Assembly (NCBI RefSeq): GCF_014642275.1
Contig: NZ_BMIM01000011.1
Span: forward strand, 40,441-104,440
DNA from: Flavobacterium lutivivi
Lineage (GTDB): Bacteria > Bacteroidota > Bacteroidia > Flavobacteriales > Flavobacteriaceae
Reading direction: 5' to 3'
Length of the DNA: 64,000 nt
The notes beneath the pieces were generated by a model, which was not told where the DNA came from, did no database searches, and saw nothing but the letters and a program-made list of their open reading frames with translations. A program made the translations under genes and the position numbers. This document shows, piece after piece, positions 20,401 to 28,178 of the stretch. Position 1 is the first letter of the stretch, and each line of letters starts with the position of its first letter.

Positions 20401-20859
20401 TCCATTTAATTTATCCCCAACAGGAAAATCAGATTTTTGAACCAAATCATTAATCATTCCTTGCAATCCCATGGCACGACCATCGTCTGGAGAATAAATT
20501 CTTGTAATTCCGTAAGCTTGTAATTCTGCAATTTCATCTGGCAAAATTACTCCACCACCACCACCAAAAATTTTAATATGACTTGCTCCTTTTTCTTTAA
20601 GCAAATCATACATATATTTAAAATATTCGTTGTGACCACCTTGATAGGAAGTCATCGCAATGGCATTTGCATCTTCTTGAATAGCAGTATTAACCACTTC
20701 TTCCACACTTCTATCATGACCAAGATGAATGACCTCGACACCAGTGGCTTGAATAATTCTTCTCATGATATTAATTGCAGCGTCATGACCATCAAAAAGT
20801 GAGGCAGCAGTTACAATTCTTACTTTATTTTTAGGAATATAAGGAGTTTGTGGTTCCAT
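17434..20859 (-). CDS. icmF: Fused isobutyryl-CoA mutase (IcmF)
   Basis: A 1141-residue fusion in the IcmF order. First is a cobalamin-binding domain (about 12-142) with DGHDAA, whose H25 is the lower cobalt ligand, and GGGGGVI. Next is a MeaB/MeaI-type GTPase chaperone (about 195-440) with P-loop GTGGAGKSS near 203-211 and INKFDKRG. Last is the mutase TIM barrel (about 560-1120) with [31 protein letters not shown]. The TRMFAGEG region is typical of IcmF rather than methylmalonyl-CoA mutase. The enzyme interconverts isobutyryl-CoA and butyryl-CoA, and related enzymes act on other branched acyl-CoAs; the GTPase loads and protects B12. It has its own terminator and no functional partners beside it. 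Confidence 0.92.
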   Translation of the reverse strand: MEPQTPYIPKNKVRIVTAASLFDGHDAAINIMRRIIQATGVEVIHLGHDRSVEEVVNTAIQEDANAIAMTSYQGGHNEYFKYMYDLLKEKGASHIKIFGGGGGVILPDEIAELQAYGITRIYSPDDGRAMGLQGMINDLVQKSDFPVGDKLNGEINHLEDKVPTAIARVISAAENFPEIAKETLDKIHAKNQNSKIPVLGITGTGGAGKSSLVDELVRRFLIDFPEKTIGLISVDPSKRKTGGALLGDRIRMNAINNPRVYMRSLATRQSNLALSKYVNEAIEVLKAAKYDLIILETSGIGQSDTEILEHSDVSLYVMTPEFGAATQLEKIDMLDFADLVAINKFDKRGALDAIRDVKKQYQRNHNLWDVNPDEMPVVGTIASQFNDPGMNTLYKRIMDKIVEKTGVDLQSTFEITREMSEKIFVIPPHRTRYLSEIAENNRKYDEIVLSQVEVAQKLYGIFKTIEVVNKKSVQISKTGIDETSIDRTEENKVFLELLLQQFEKVKMDLDAYNWEVILTWQEKVNKYKNPVYSFKVRDKEIKIQTHTESLSHSQIPKVALPKYQAWGDILKWNLQENVPGEFPFASGLYPFKREGEDPTRMFAGEGGPERTNRRFHYVSLGMPAKRLSTAFDSVTLYGNDPDLRPDIYGKIGNAGVSICCLDDAKKLYSGFDLSHPMTSVSMTINGPAPMLLGFFLNAAIDQNCEKYIIENNLQVEIEEKINEIYKKKGLPRPKYNGELPQGNNGLGLMLLGVTGDQVLPLEVYNDIKIKTLSQVRGTVQADILKEDQAQNTCIFSTEFALRLMGDVQEYFITKNVRNFYSVSISGYHIAEAGANPITQLAFTLANGFTYVEYYLSRGMNINDFGPNLSFFFSNGIDPEYAVIGRVARKIWAKALKLKYGANERAQMLKYHIQTSGRSLHAQEIDFNDIRTTLQALYAIYDNCNSLHTNAYDEAITTPTEESVRRAMAIQLIINKELGLAKNENPIQGSFIIEELTDLVEEAVLREFDRITERGGVLGAMETMYQRNQIQEESMYYEMLKHTGEFPIIGVNTFLSSKGSPTVLPAEVIRATEEEKQFQIQTLEQLHTIHEDKVKEQIAIIQEAAINNQNIFEKLMEATKYCSLGQITSGLFEVGGQYRRNM

Positions 20860-21006
20860 ATTATGAATATGATAATTTTAAGAGCGCAATTTACATATTT
20901 ATTAAAAATTACACATAATTAGTTGTGGCATTATTTTTGAAAAATATTAACGCAATGTTAACTCATAACAGAATAACCAATAAATACATTTGATAAAATT
21001 AAAATT

Positions 21007-21714
21007 ATGAAAAGCCTATTATTATTTCTTGGAATCTTTACTCTGACCAGTTGTGCTGAATTACAACAAGTTGCCAATCAATTTCCAGAGCTTGGACAAA
21101 CGCAAAGTTTGGATATAGCTGGTGGATTGAAAGAAGCTCTGAACAATGGAATCACCAAACAAGTAACAAAACTAACAGTTACTGATGGTTTCTTTAAAAA
21201 CGAAATGGTTAAAATACTTTTGCCAGAAGAGTTACAAAAAGTAGATAAAACACTTCGTAGTATTGGAATGAGCAAGCTTGCTGATGATGGCTTAAAAGTA
21301 ATCAATCGTGCTGCTGAAGATGCTGTCAAAGAAGCAACACCAATTTTTGTTGATGCTATAAAAAACATGAGTTTTACAGATGCAAAAAATATTCTTATGG
21401 GTAATGAAAGTGCTGCAACTACCTATTTACAAAACACAACTTCAACGGCTCTTTATAGTAAATTTAATCCCGTAATAAAAAATTCATTTGCCAAAGTTGG
21501 TGCTGATAAAATTTGGAGCCAAATTATAACCAAATACAATAGTGTTCCATTGGTAAAAAAAGTAAATCCTGATTTGACTGATTACACTACTAATAAAGCG
21601 ATGGAAGGTGTTTTTAAAATGATAGCTGTTGAAGAAAAAAACATTAGAACCAATCTAACATCGAGAACTTCAGATTTATTGAAAAAAATATTCGCTCTAC
21701 AAGACAAAAAATAA
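21007..21714 (+). CDS. DUF4197 family lipoprotein
   Basis: A 235-residue protein with a lipoprotein signal ending LTSCAEL. The rest matches the DUF4197 pattern of a helical repeat: GLKEALNNGITKQV, FKNEMVKILLPEELQKV, DDGLKVINRAAEDAVKEATPIF, NAKNILMGNE-like and the C-terminal TTNKAMEGVFKMIAVEEKNIR. The biochemical function of DUF4197 is unknown; members are exported. TACATTTG, a -7-like box, lies at 20985-20992. The gene stands alone between divergent icmF and a T9SS cargo gene. Confidence 0.85.
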   Translation: MKSLLLFLGIFTLTSCAELQQVANQFPELGQTQSLDIAGGLKEALNNGITKQVTKLTVTDGFFKNEMVKILLPEELQKVDKTLRSIGMSKLADDGLKVINRAAEDAVKEATPIFVDAIKNMSFTDAKNILMGNESAATTYLQNTTSTALYSKFNPVIKNSFAKVGADKIWSQIITKYNSVPLVKKVNPDLTDYTTNKAMEGVFKMIAVEEKNIRTNLTSRTSDLLKKIFALQDKK

Positions 21715-21797
21715 TTTTTAAATTTTTAGAAATCAATAACATAAGTATAACAATCTTTTAACACAAAAAGCAATTTTACTGATGTAAATTTGTACTA

Positions 21798-21873
21798 TAA
21801 ATTTGGTTTTATAACTTTTTTGGTTAGGGTTAGTCAAAGGAAGGTCGTTTCAGGGATGAAATGGCCTTTTTTT
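21798..21873 (+). ncRNA. Candidate small RNA or orphan terminator unit
   Basis: TAAATTTG at 21798-21805 matches the -7 consensus. About 35 bases downstream, AAGGTCGTTTCA (21841-21852) and TGAAATGGCCTT (21857-21868) pair over 12 positions (two as G-U) around a GGGA loop, followed by a T run to 21873. This would make a transcript of about 60 nt with no start codon and open frame of note. It may instead simply terminate the DUF4197 transcript, which ends about 125 bp upstream. No RNA family is recognised. Confidence 0.35.
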
Positions 21874-21926
21874 ATTGAACTTCTAAAAAACTATTTCTTA
21901 ATGAGTTATACTTAAAAAAGAAAAAT

Positions 21927-21934
21927 TATATTTG
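21927..21934 (+). promoter_or_regulatory. -7 element upstream of the PKD/T9SS gene
   Basis: TATATTTG is an exact TAnnTTTG match 16 bases before the ATG, which implies a very short leader. No clear -33 TTTG is seen. Confidence 0.45.
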
Positions 21935-21950
21935 AGTTAAATTTTGTCAC

Positions 21951-23522
21951 ATGAAAAAAACATTACTCATTTTTCTATTAACTACTTTTTGTATCAATGC
22001 TCAATCAACCTATAATTCTACAGATTTTGCTTCTGTGAATGATAATGCATTTATTAGTAATTCGACTGCTGCAGGATTAACACTCGATTATACATTGACT
22101 GGAGCTAATTATAACTGGGATTATAGTTCTCTAATTCCTCAAACTCAAGATAATTTAAGTTGGGTAAATCCAGCAAATACAGGTTATAAAACCGTTTGGT
22201 GTTTACTAAATGGATACATTTTTAATTGTAATTCACAATTTAACACAAACTTTAATTTAGCCACTCAAATTACCGATGGATTGGTTCTACAAGGAATGGG
22301 ATTGACAAATATTTATGATCATTTTTTAAAATCATCAACTTCATTAAGCAATAAAATGTTGGGTGCTCAAATTACCATGAATAATACTACTGTTCCATTT
22401 GTACTTTCCTATACTGATGCAGATGAGCTTTATGATTTTCCGATGAATTTTAATGATAACAATACATCAACATTTGCTTTAGGAGCAGATTTATCTACTT
22501 TGGGAATTCCTTTGCAAATAAGTATTAACGGTCAACGAGTAAAACTAGTTGAAGGTTGGGGTACATTGATAACTCCATTTGGCACATTCAACAATACATT
22601 AAAATTAAAATCAACTGTAACACAAACAACTTCAACAACATATAATGGAACAAACCAAACAGTAGATCAAACAACTATCACTTATCAATGGTTTGATCCA
22701 GCTTATAAAATCCCTGTTTTGGAAGCATCTGGTAACGAAGTAAATGGATTATGGGTTCCAACATCTGTTCGCTATTATGATATTCAAAGATGTTTAACTC
22801 CACAAGCTGTATTCGCTTTTGTTCCATTGAATCCAGATTTTGACCCAGCAACACAAACAGCTTCTGTTAGTTTTGTTAATGGAAGTAGTAACTATGATAT
22901 TTCCGATTGGGATTTTGGCGATGGAACTCCACATAGCAACGTTAAAAACCCAACACACAATTATAGTTGTCCTGGTCAAAAATTAGTTACTTTAACGGTT
23001 ACAAATTCTTTTTGTAATCCAGTAGAAACCTCAACGATAACCATTCCTGTTACAATAACTGATAGTCAAAATGCTTTTGCTACAACTGTAACTGTTACTG
23101 ATACAGAGTTGATTGCTGATAGATCGTTAAGTAGTACCACATATCAATGGTTGGACTGTGATAATAATAATTCTGCAATTTCTGGAGCTGTAAATCAAAG
23201 TTATACTCCTACCGTTTCTGGTAATTACGCTGTACAGTTGACTACTAATGGTTGTGTAGATGTTTCTGATTGTTATGAGTTTAATTTATTATCAACAACT
23301 CCTTTTGATAGTTCTAAAATTGAAATATACCCTAACCCAACTAGTGGAATTATAAATATCAAAGGTTTAGATAAAGAAAGTATAAAAGCAATTGGTATTT
23401 ACAATTTATTAGGTGATTTTATCACTAGCGAGCTCAATATCAACTCCGTTCAAACTGGAATATACATTTTAAAGATTACAACTGACAATACTACTTTCTA
23501 CAAGAGAATTATTAAAAAATAG
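21951..23522 (+). CDS. Secreted PKD-domain protein with T9SS type A sorting signal
   Basis: A 523-residue protein. It has a signal peptide (1-17, CINAQ), a beta-rich N-terminal region of unknown fold (about 20-285), and a PKD domain (about 290-370) with the diagnostic DWDFGDGTPHS and NPTHNYSCPG. A short Ig-like segment follows (about 375-445, YQWLDCDNNNSAI, GNYAVQLTTNGC). The C-terminal type A sorting domain (about 455-523) has IEIYPNPTSGIINIKG and a final YKRIIKK. It should be exported by Sec and then by the type IX system to the surface or medium. Ligand or activity is unknown. Confidence 0.85.
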   Translation: MKKTLLIFLLTTFCINAQSTYNSTDFASVNDNAFISNSTAAGLTLDYTLTGANYNWDYSSLIPQTQDNLSWVNPANTGYKTVWCLLNGYIFNCNSQFNTNFNLATQITDGLVLQGMGLTNIYDHFLKSSTSLSNKMLGAQITMNNTTVPFVLSYTDADELYDFPMNFNDNNTSTFALGADLSTLGIPLQISINGQRVKLVEGWGTLITPFGTFNNTLKLKSTVTQTTSTTYNGTNQTVDQTTITYQWFDPAYKIPVLEASGNEVNGLWVPTSVRYYDIQRCLTPQAVFAFVPLNPDFDPATQTASVSFVNGSSNYDISDWDFGDGTPHSNVKNPTHNYSCPGQKLVTLTVTNSFCNPVETSTITIPVTITDSQNAFATTVTVTDTELIADRSLSSTTYQWLDCDNNNSAISGAVNQSYTPTVSGNYAVQLTTNGCVDVSDCYEFNLLSTTPFDSSKIEIYPNPTSGIINIKGLDKESIKAIGIYNLLGDFITSELNINSVQTGIYILKITTDNTTFYKRIIKK

Positions 23523-23523
23523 G

Positions 23524-23547
23524 AAAACGGCAATAGCCGTTTTTTTT
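23524..23547. terminator. Strong terminator after the T9SS cargo gene
   Basis: AAAACGGC, loop AATA and GCCGTTTT form a perfect 8-bp stem with an eight-base T run, beginning just after the TAG stop. The convergent minus-strand gene ends inside it (23546), and the A run on its 5' side can serve that strand as well. Confidence 0.9.
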
Positions 23548-24403
23548 ATAACTTTTCCTGTAATGCTTTAAAATAGGTAAAGGCTTTTAACATCCTAGTT
23601 CCATACCAAGAAAACATCTCACCATCAACAAAAATAGTTTTTGCATGATGTGTAAACCTTCCTAATTCAAATGCATGTTCATCAGTAAAAGGAAATGGCT
23701 CAGAGGAAAGCAGAACCAACTCTGGATCACCTTGAATTCTCATTTTTTGAATAATTATTTCGGGGTATCTTTCTTCTCTATTTTGATAAATATTATTGAA
23801 TTTGTTGAGTTTCAACATCTCGTTGATATAGGTGTTATTCCCAGCAACCATATAAGGATTAGCCCAAATAAAATAAGCAACTTTATAGAATTGTTTAGTT
23901 TGCATAAATCGATTAAAATCATTCAATGCAAATTCCATTTTTTCTATCCATTTTTTGGTTTCAACTCTTTTATTAAAAAGCTCTCCAAAGCTTTTAATCA
24001 TTTCAAAATTATCTTCAATGGTCACAATATCGGTTACCCAAACTGGGCAAATTTTTGATAATTCTGCAACAATTTCTGGCGTATTTTCTTCTTTGTTGGC
24101 AATTATAATATCTGGTTGAAGTAACCTGATTTTTTCGTAATGAACTTTTTTTGTGCCTCCAATTATTTTTTTTGTTGATTTATAATGAAATGGATGCACA
24201 CAAAATTTTGTTATACCAACAATACTTTCCTCTAAACCTATATCATGCAACAACTCTGTGAGTGAAGGAACTATAGAAACAATTCTGCTTGGTGTTGCTT
24301 CAAAAGTATGTTGGGTTCCTAATTGATCGGTGATATTCTTCAAACTATGGTAAATAAGGTATCTCGTTCTTGTTGTTCTTATATCTTTCAGCAATGATTG
24401 CAT
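23546..24403 (-). CDS. Cobalamin/iron-type ABC transporter substrate-binding protein (BtuF-like)
   Basis: The protein has the helical-backbone metal-receptor fold: RIVSIVPSLTELLHDIGLEESIVGITKFCVHP, LLQPDIIIANKEENTPEIV, a long linking helix (about 150-170) and a second lobe (YKVAYFIWANPYMVAGNNTYINEML; PELVLLSSEPFPF). The ATG at 24403 gives 285 residues but overlaps the upstream gene by 59 bp and adds residues unlike the family. A TTG at 24343 gives 265 residues starting LKNITDQLG, the usual family start, and lies just after the upstream stop. I favour the TTG. No signal peptide is visible with either start, and no permease or ATPase gene is nearby. Confidence 0.8.
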   Translation of the reverse strand: MQSLLKDIRTTRTRYLIYHSLKNITDQLGTQHTFEATPSRIVSIVPSLTELLHDIGLEESIVGITKFCVHPFHYKSTKKIIGGTKKVHYEKIRLLQPDIIIANKEENTPEIVAELSKICPVWVTDIVTIEDNFEMIKSFGELFNKRVETKKWIEKMEFALNDFNRFMQTKQFYKVAYFIWANPYMVAGNNTYINEMLKLNKFNNIYQNREERYPEIIIQKMRIQGDPELVLLSSEPFPFTDEHAFELGRFTHHAKTIFVDGEMFSWYGTRMLKAFTYFKALQEKL

Positions 24404-24944
24404 TCTGTTTTTCAGTGAGAAACATTACATTTAAATCATTCCCACCATATAACAAATAGAATTTTTCTTCTATTCCTTTTTCAATAAGCAGCTCATTTAT
24501 TTTCTTAAAAAAAACTCGAGGTGCAATATCCCCATAAGTATAATCATCAAGCTGTTCTTTTGAATAAAGTATTATTTTTTCTTCATTAATATAAATGGAA
24601 TTCGTTATCTCTACATCTTCAGCAATTTTGACTTCTAATTTAAAATTTCTTTTGGATAAAATTTTATTCAATTCTGGAACAAAAAAATCAAAATTAAATT
24701 CAGCCAATTCTTCTGCGTCTATATGTGCAATTTTGTTGTTTTCATTATTGTATATATTGAAATCTGATAACATTTCAATTCTTAATGAATCTAAATTTGA
24801 TTGGTTAGCAAACTTTAAAAAATCATTTTCTATTAATTTGGTAGCAAAAAACTTATCAATCGACTTTTGTTCCATTTTACTCACTTTGTTTTGTGAATAA
24901 CCAAAAGAAAAAAATAATAAAAAAACAGAAACAATAATTTTCAT
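24345..24944 (-). CDS. Secreted protein of unknown function
   Basis: A 199-residue protein with a signal peptide ending FSFGYSQ. The mature part is helical and acidic with no recognised motif. Segments include KSIDKFFATKLIENDFLKFAN, FDFFVPELNKILSKRNFKLEVKIAEDVEITNSIYINEEKIILYS and YLLYGGNDLNVMFLTEKQNAIIAERY. The start lies one base after the pyrF stop region, and the gene is followed directly by the BtuF-like gene, so pyrF, this gene and the BtuF-like gene look like one transcript. No function is proposed. Confidence 0.75.
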   Translation of the reverse strand: MKIIVSVFLLFFSFGYSQNKVSKMEQKSIDKFFATKLIENDFLKFANQSNLDSLRIEMLSDFNIYNNENNKIAHIDAEELAEFNFDFFVPELNKILSKRNFKLEVKIAEDVEITNSIYINEEKIILYSKEQLDDYTYGDIAPRVFFKKINELLIEKGIEEKFYLLYGGNDLNVMFLTEKQNAIIAERYKNNKNEIPYLP

Positions 24945-24945
24945 G

Positions 24946-25767
24946 TTAAAAAAATGATTTTAAAATCTCCTCCATCTCCTGTTGCAACTTCAACGCTTCT
25001 TCTCTTCCCTTTTCAGCAAAATCAACTCCATTTGAAGCATATATTATCCCTCGTGATGAATTGATTAGTAAACCAACATTTGAATTCATTCCATATTTAC
25101 AAACTTCTTGTAAGCTTCCGCCTTGTGCACCAACGCCTGGAACAAGAAGAAAACTATCGGGAACTATTTTACGAATTTCGGCAAAGTATTCCGCTTTGGT
25201 TGCTCCTACTACATACATGAGGTTATTGGAGTTTTTCCAAGTTCTAGAAGTTTCAATTACCGTTTTATAAAGTTCTTTTTCACCCGAAAATTTAGTTTGG
25301 AAATCAAATGCACCATAGTTTGAAGTTAGCGCTAACAAAATAGTATGTTTATTTTCAAAAGCTAAGAAAGGTTCTACCGAATCTTTACCCATATATGGCG
25401 CAATAGTAATACTGTCAAAATTCAAATCTTCAAAAAACGCTTTTGCATACATGCTTGAAGTATTGCCAATATCACCACGTTTAGCGTCAGCAATGGTAAA
25501 TATTTGAGGATAATTTTGATTAATATAATTGATTGTTTTTTCTAATGACTTCCAACCTTTTAAACCACAAGCTTCGTAGAAAGCTGTATTAGGTTTATAG
25601 GAAACACACAAATCATGAGTTGCATCAATTATTGACTTATTAAATTCAAAAATTGGGTCTTCAAATTCAAGTAAATGTTTAGGAATTTTTGTCAAATCAA
25701 CGTCGAGACCAATGCATAAAAATGATTTTTTTTGTTGAATTTGTTGGATGAGTTGTTGTGTTGTCAT
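24946..25767 (-). CDS. pyrF: Orotidine 5'-phosphate decarboxylase (type 2)
   Basis: A 273-residue decarboxylase converting OMP to UMP in pyrimidine synthesis. The catalytic D-K-x-x-D array is in [14 protein letters not shown] (D94, K96, D99). [10 protein letters not shown] near the N-terminus and [11 protein letters not shown] near 208-218 (phosphate loop) complete the pattern. Length is typical of the longer type 2 PyrF. TAATTTTG at 25787-25794 (minus strand) is a likely -7 element just beyond the prfA terminator. The next gene starts one base after its stop. Confidence 0.95.
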   Translation of the reverse strand: MTTQQLIQQIQQKKSFLCIGLDVDLTKIPKHLLEFEDPIFEFNKSIIDATHDLCVSYKPNTAFYEACGLKGWKSLEKTINYINQNYPQIFTIADAKRGDIGNTSSMYAKAFFEDLNFDSITIAPYMGKDSVEPFLAFENKHTILLALTSNYGAFDFQTKFSGEKELYKTVIETSRTWKNSNNLMYVVGATKAEYFAEIRKIVPDSFLLVPGVGAQGGSLQEVCKYGMNSNVGLLINSSRGIIYASNGVDFAEKGREEALKLQQEMEEILKSFF

Positions 25768-25808
25768 AAAGTGTTGTTGTGTTTGGCAAAATTAGTGATT
25801 TTAATGCA

Positions 25809-25834
25809 TAAAAAAAGCCTCAATAAAGAGGCTT
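25809..25834 (-). terminator. Rho-independent terminator of prfA
   Basis: AAGCCTC, a six-base loop and GAGGCTT form a 7-bp stem; the minus strand then carries seven Ts. It lies between the prfA stop and pyrF. Confidence 0.88.
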
Positions 25835-25839
25835 ATATT

Positions 25840-26913
25840 TTAAAAAACTTCACTTTCTTTCAGCTTTTCAGTATTTGAAACCAATTGAAGTTCGTCTATC
25901 ATTTTCTGGATATTTCCATTCATAAAACCATCTAAGTCAAAAATACTCAAACCAATTCTATGGTCAGTAATACGACCTTGAGCGTAGTTGTACGTTCTAA
26001 TTTTTGCCGACCTATCACCACTACTCACTTGTGAATTACGCTTTTTTGCATCTTCTTCTTGTTTCTTTGCTAACTCCATTTCATACAAACGAGAACGCAA
26101 AACAGAAAGCGCTTTGTCTTTGTTTTTATGTTGCGATTTTTCGTCCTGACATTGCGCTACCAATCCTGTAGGAATGTGTGTCATACGAACAGCTGATTTT
26201 GTCGTATTTACTGATTGTCCACCAGGTCCAGATGAACAGAATAAATCAATACGAACATCATTCATATCAATATGCACATCAAATTCTTCTGCTTCTGGTA
26301 AAACCATTACAGTAGCTGCTGATGTGTGAACACGACCTTGAGTTTCAGTTTGCGGAACACGTTGCACACGATGAACACCTGCTTCAAACTTTAAAGTTCC
26401 ATATACATCTTCGCCAGTAACTTCAAAAATTATTTCTTTAAATCCACCAGAAGTTCCTTCATTCATATCAACAACAGAAGTTCTCCAGCCTTTTGTTTCA
26501 CAATACTTAGAGTACATTCTGTATAAATCTCCAGCAAAAATTGAAGCTTCATCTCCTCCTGTTCCTGCTCTGATTTCAACCATAACATTTTTGGCATCTT
26601 CAGGATCCTTTGGAATCAACATGAATTTGATTTCTTCTTCTAGTTGAGGCAAACGCTCTTTGGCTTCATCCAATTGCATTTTTGCCATTTCAACCATTTC
26701 TGCATCAGAACCATCAGCCAAAATTTCGTTAGCTTCTTCTATATTACCCGTAACATTGATAAGTTCTTCACGCTTTTCCATCAATGCTTTTAGGGTTTTA
26801 TACTCTTGATTTAATTGAACGTAACGTTTTTGATCAGCAATAACATCAGGTTGAATAATCAAATCTGATATTTCATCGAAACGTTGTTTTACATATTGCA
26901 ATCTTTCTAACAT
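25840..26913 (-). CDS. prfA: Peptide chain release factor 1
   Basis: A 357-residue class I release factor. The RF1 stop-recognition tripeptide P-x-T appears as PQT at 187-189 ([14 protein letters not shown]), and the catalytic GGQ at 231-233 ([11 protein letters not shown]). The C-terminal [20 protein letters not shown] is also characteristic. RF1 reads UAA and UAG, which is relevant to the in-frame TAG at 41927 in this window. It is monocistronic, with its own promoter and terminator. Confidence 0.97.
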   Translation of the reverse strand: MLERLQYVKQRFDEISDLIIQPDVIADQKRYVQLNQEYKTLKALMEKREELINVTGNIEEANEILADGSDAEMVEMAKMQLDEAKERLPQLEEEIKFMLIPKDPEDAKNVMVEIRAGTGGDEASIFAGDLYRMYSKYCETKGWRTSVVDMNEGTSGGFKEIIFEVTGEDVYGTLKFEAGVHRVQRVPQTETQGRVHTSAATVMVLPEAEEFDVHIDMNDVRIDLFCSSGPGGQSVNTTKSAVRMTHIPTGLVAQCQDEKSQHKNKDKALSVLRSRLYEMELAKKQEEDAKKRNSQVSSGDRSAKIRTYNYAQGRITDHRIGLSIFDLDGFMNGNIQKMIDELQLVSNTEKLKESEVF

Positions 26914-26941
26914 GAGAATGTCTTTCTATTTTTTAGGTGTG

Positions 26942-26972
26942 CAAAAATACAATTTTTTGTTTCAAGTTTAAA
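26942..26972 (-). promoter_or_regulatory. prfA promoter
   Basis: On the minus strand TTTA (26969-26972), a 19-base spacer and TATTTTTG (26942-26949) fit the Bacteroidota -33/-7 pattern with one mismatch in the -33. The start codon is 28 bases further on. Confidence 0.6.
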
Positions 26973-27010
26973 GTTAATTTTATTAGTATTGTAATGTCAA
27001 AAATTTCTTT

Positions 27011-27526
27011 ATGAAAAGAGTAATTTCACTCACAAGCTGTTTTTTATTTTTTGTTTCTTCTATTTCTTGTAAAAACGAAACGCATGATAAAGTTCAAAAA
27101 ATAGATGCCCAGAAAAAATACACTAAACTGGAAAAAGCGAATTGGTTTTTGGGTACTTGGAAGAATTCATCTGCTGAAATGGACTTAACTGAAAGTTGGC
27201 AGAAAGAAACTGATAGTTCCTATCGTGCACAAAGTTTTATTATCGTTTCAAAAGACACTGTGTTTTTTGAACATGTTTTGTTACAGGAAACTAATGATAG
27301 TTTATTTTACAGAGTTTATAATAGAAATGAAAAACTATCTGATGCAGTTTCTTTTTACGCAACAATTTTAAAAGATAATCAAATAGTTTTTGAAAACCCT
27401 AACCATGATTATCCTAGTAAAATTACATATAAAAAACTTAACAATAATAGTATTGTTGCCATTATTGAAGGTGTCAAAAATGGTAACCCTTTGAGCGAAA
27501 AATTTTCAATGAGAAAAAACAAATAA
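27011..27526 (+). CDS. DUF6265-like lipoprotein (copy 1)
   Basis: A 171-residue lipoprotein with a signal ending VSSISCKN. The mature part begins with the WFLGTWKN box and continues with ESWQKETDSSYRAQSFII, DTVFFEHVLLQE and FENPNHDYPSKITYKKL, a small lipocalin-like beta-barrel layout that I associate with DUF6265. It is a tandem paralogue of the next gene, two bases away: W-LG-W, E-WQK, FENP-HDYP and ITYKKLN recur at matching positions. Function is unknown. Confidence 0.7.
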   Translation: MKRVISLTSCFLFFVSSISCKNETHDKVQKIDAQKKYTKLEKANWFLGTWKNSSAEMDLTESWQKETDSSYRAQSFIIVSKDTVFFEHVLLQETNDSLFYRVYNRNEKLSDAVSFYATILKDNQIVFENPNHDYPSKITYKKLNNNSIVAIIEGVKNGNPLSEKFSMRKNK

Positions 27527-27528
27527 TT

Positions 27529-28005
27529 ATGAAAAAACTAATTTTATCATTGTCTTCAGTATTGCTATTAATAGCTTGCCAAAACAAATCAAAAAACAGT
27601 TATGCTCTTATTGATAAGATGAGTTGGCTTGAAGGTAGTTGGGAAAACAAGCTACCTGAAGGAACACTAACCGAAACTTGGCAGAAAATAAATGACAGCA
27701 CATATAGTGGACAAACATTGTTTATAAAAGAAAAAGATACGATTCATTTTGAGGAAATTGTTCTTTCGCAAAAAGGAGAAACTCTTTTCTATACTCCTAC
27801 AGTAAAAGGTCAGAATAATGATGAACCTATTGAGTTCAAATTGACTAATTCAAACGAAAACGAATTTATTTTTGAAAACCCAAAACATGATTATCCTCAA
27901 AAAATTGCATACAAAAAACTAAATGCTAATAATCTTGTAGCAACAATATCTGGTAAACAGCAAGGAAAACCTTCATCAGAAAGTTATCCTATGAAAAGAA
28001 AATAG
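27529..28005 (+). CDS. DUF6265-like lipoprotein (copy 2)
   Basis: A 158-residue lipoprotein with a signal ending LLIACQN. It repeats the pattern of its upstream neighbour: MSWLEGSWEN, ETWQKINDSTYSGQTLFI, DTIHFEEIVL and FENPKHDYPQKIAYKKLN. Two bases separate the genes, so they are co-transcribed; a terminator follows. The pair is an old tandem duplication, as only about a third to a half of positions agree by eye. Ligand or role is unknown. Confidence 0.7.
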   Translation: MKKLILSLSSVLLLIACQNKSKNSYALIDKMSWLEGSWENKLPEGTLTETWQKINDSTYSGQTLFIKEKDTIHFEEIVLSQKGETLFYTPTVKGQNNDEPIEFKLTNSNENEFIFENPKHDYPQKIAYKKLNANNLVATISGKQQGKPSSESYPMKRK

Positions 28006-28032
28006 TCTTTATTATCCATATTCTACTTATTT

Positions 28033-28057
28033 AACCTTGCCTTTGCAAGGTTTTTTT
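28033..28057 (+). terminator. Terminator of the DUF6265-like pair
   Basis: AACCTTGC, loop CTTT and GCAAGGTT form an 8-bp perfect stem followed by a T run. Confidence 0.88.
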
Positions 28058-28094
28058 GTTGCGCAAAAGTTTAATAATTAAGTCTTTAAAAACT

Positions 28095-28117
28095 TTATTT
28101 AAAATAAGTCTAAATAA
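28095..28117 (+). promoter_or_regulatory. Candidate Fur-type operator before the siderophore receptor
   Basis: TTATTTA (28095-28101) and TAAATAA (28111-28117) are a perfect 7-bp inverted repeat nine bases apart. The site ends two bases before the -33 element of the receptor promoter. A related half-site, TTATTCTAAATAAA, overlaps the start codon region (28166-28179). Position and gene function suggest iron-dependent repression, but AT-rich palindromes are common here. Confidence 0.4.
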
Positions 28118-28119
28118 AT

Positions 28120-28150
28120 TTTGTAGATAAATTTTCAGAAAATATATTTG
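28120..28150 (+). promoter_or_regulatory. Promoter of the siderophore receptor operon
   Basis: TTTG (28120-28123), an exact 19-base spacer and TATATTTG (28143-28150) match the Bacteroidota consensus TTTG-N19-TAnnTTTG at every fixed position. Confidence 0.8.
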
Positions 28151-28178
28151 CATTATTATTTTTAATTATTCTAAATAA

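Noticed and set aside
24341-24403. Overlap of the BtuF-like gene with the upstream gene as a meaningful 59-bp overlap
   Set aside because: It depends on an ATG that adds residues unlike the family; a TTG just after the upstream stop removes the overlap.
27011-28005. DUF6265-like pair as part of the siderophore receptor operon
   Set aside because: A strong terminator (28033-28057) and a perfect new promoter (28120-28150) separate them.
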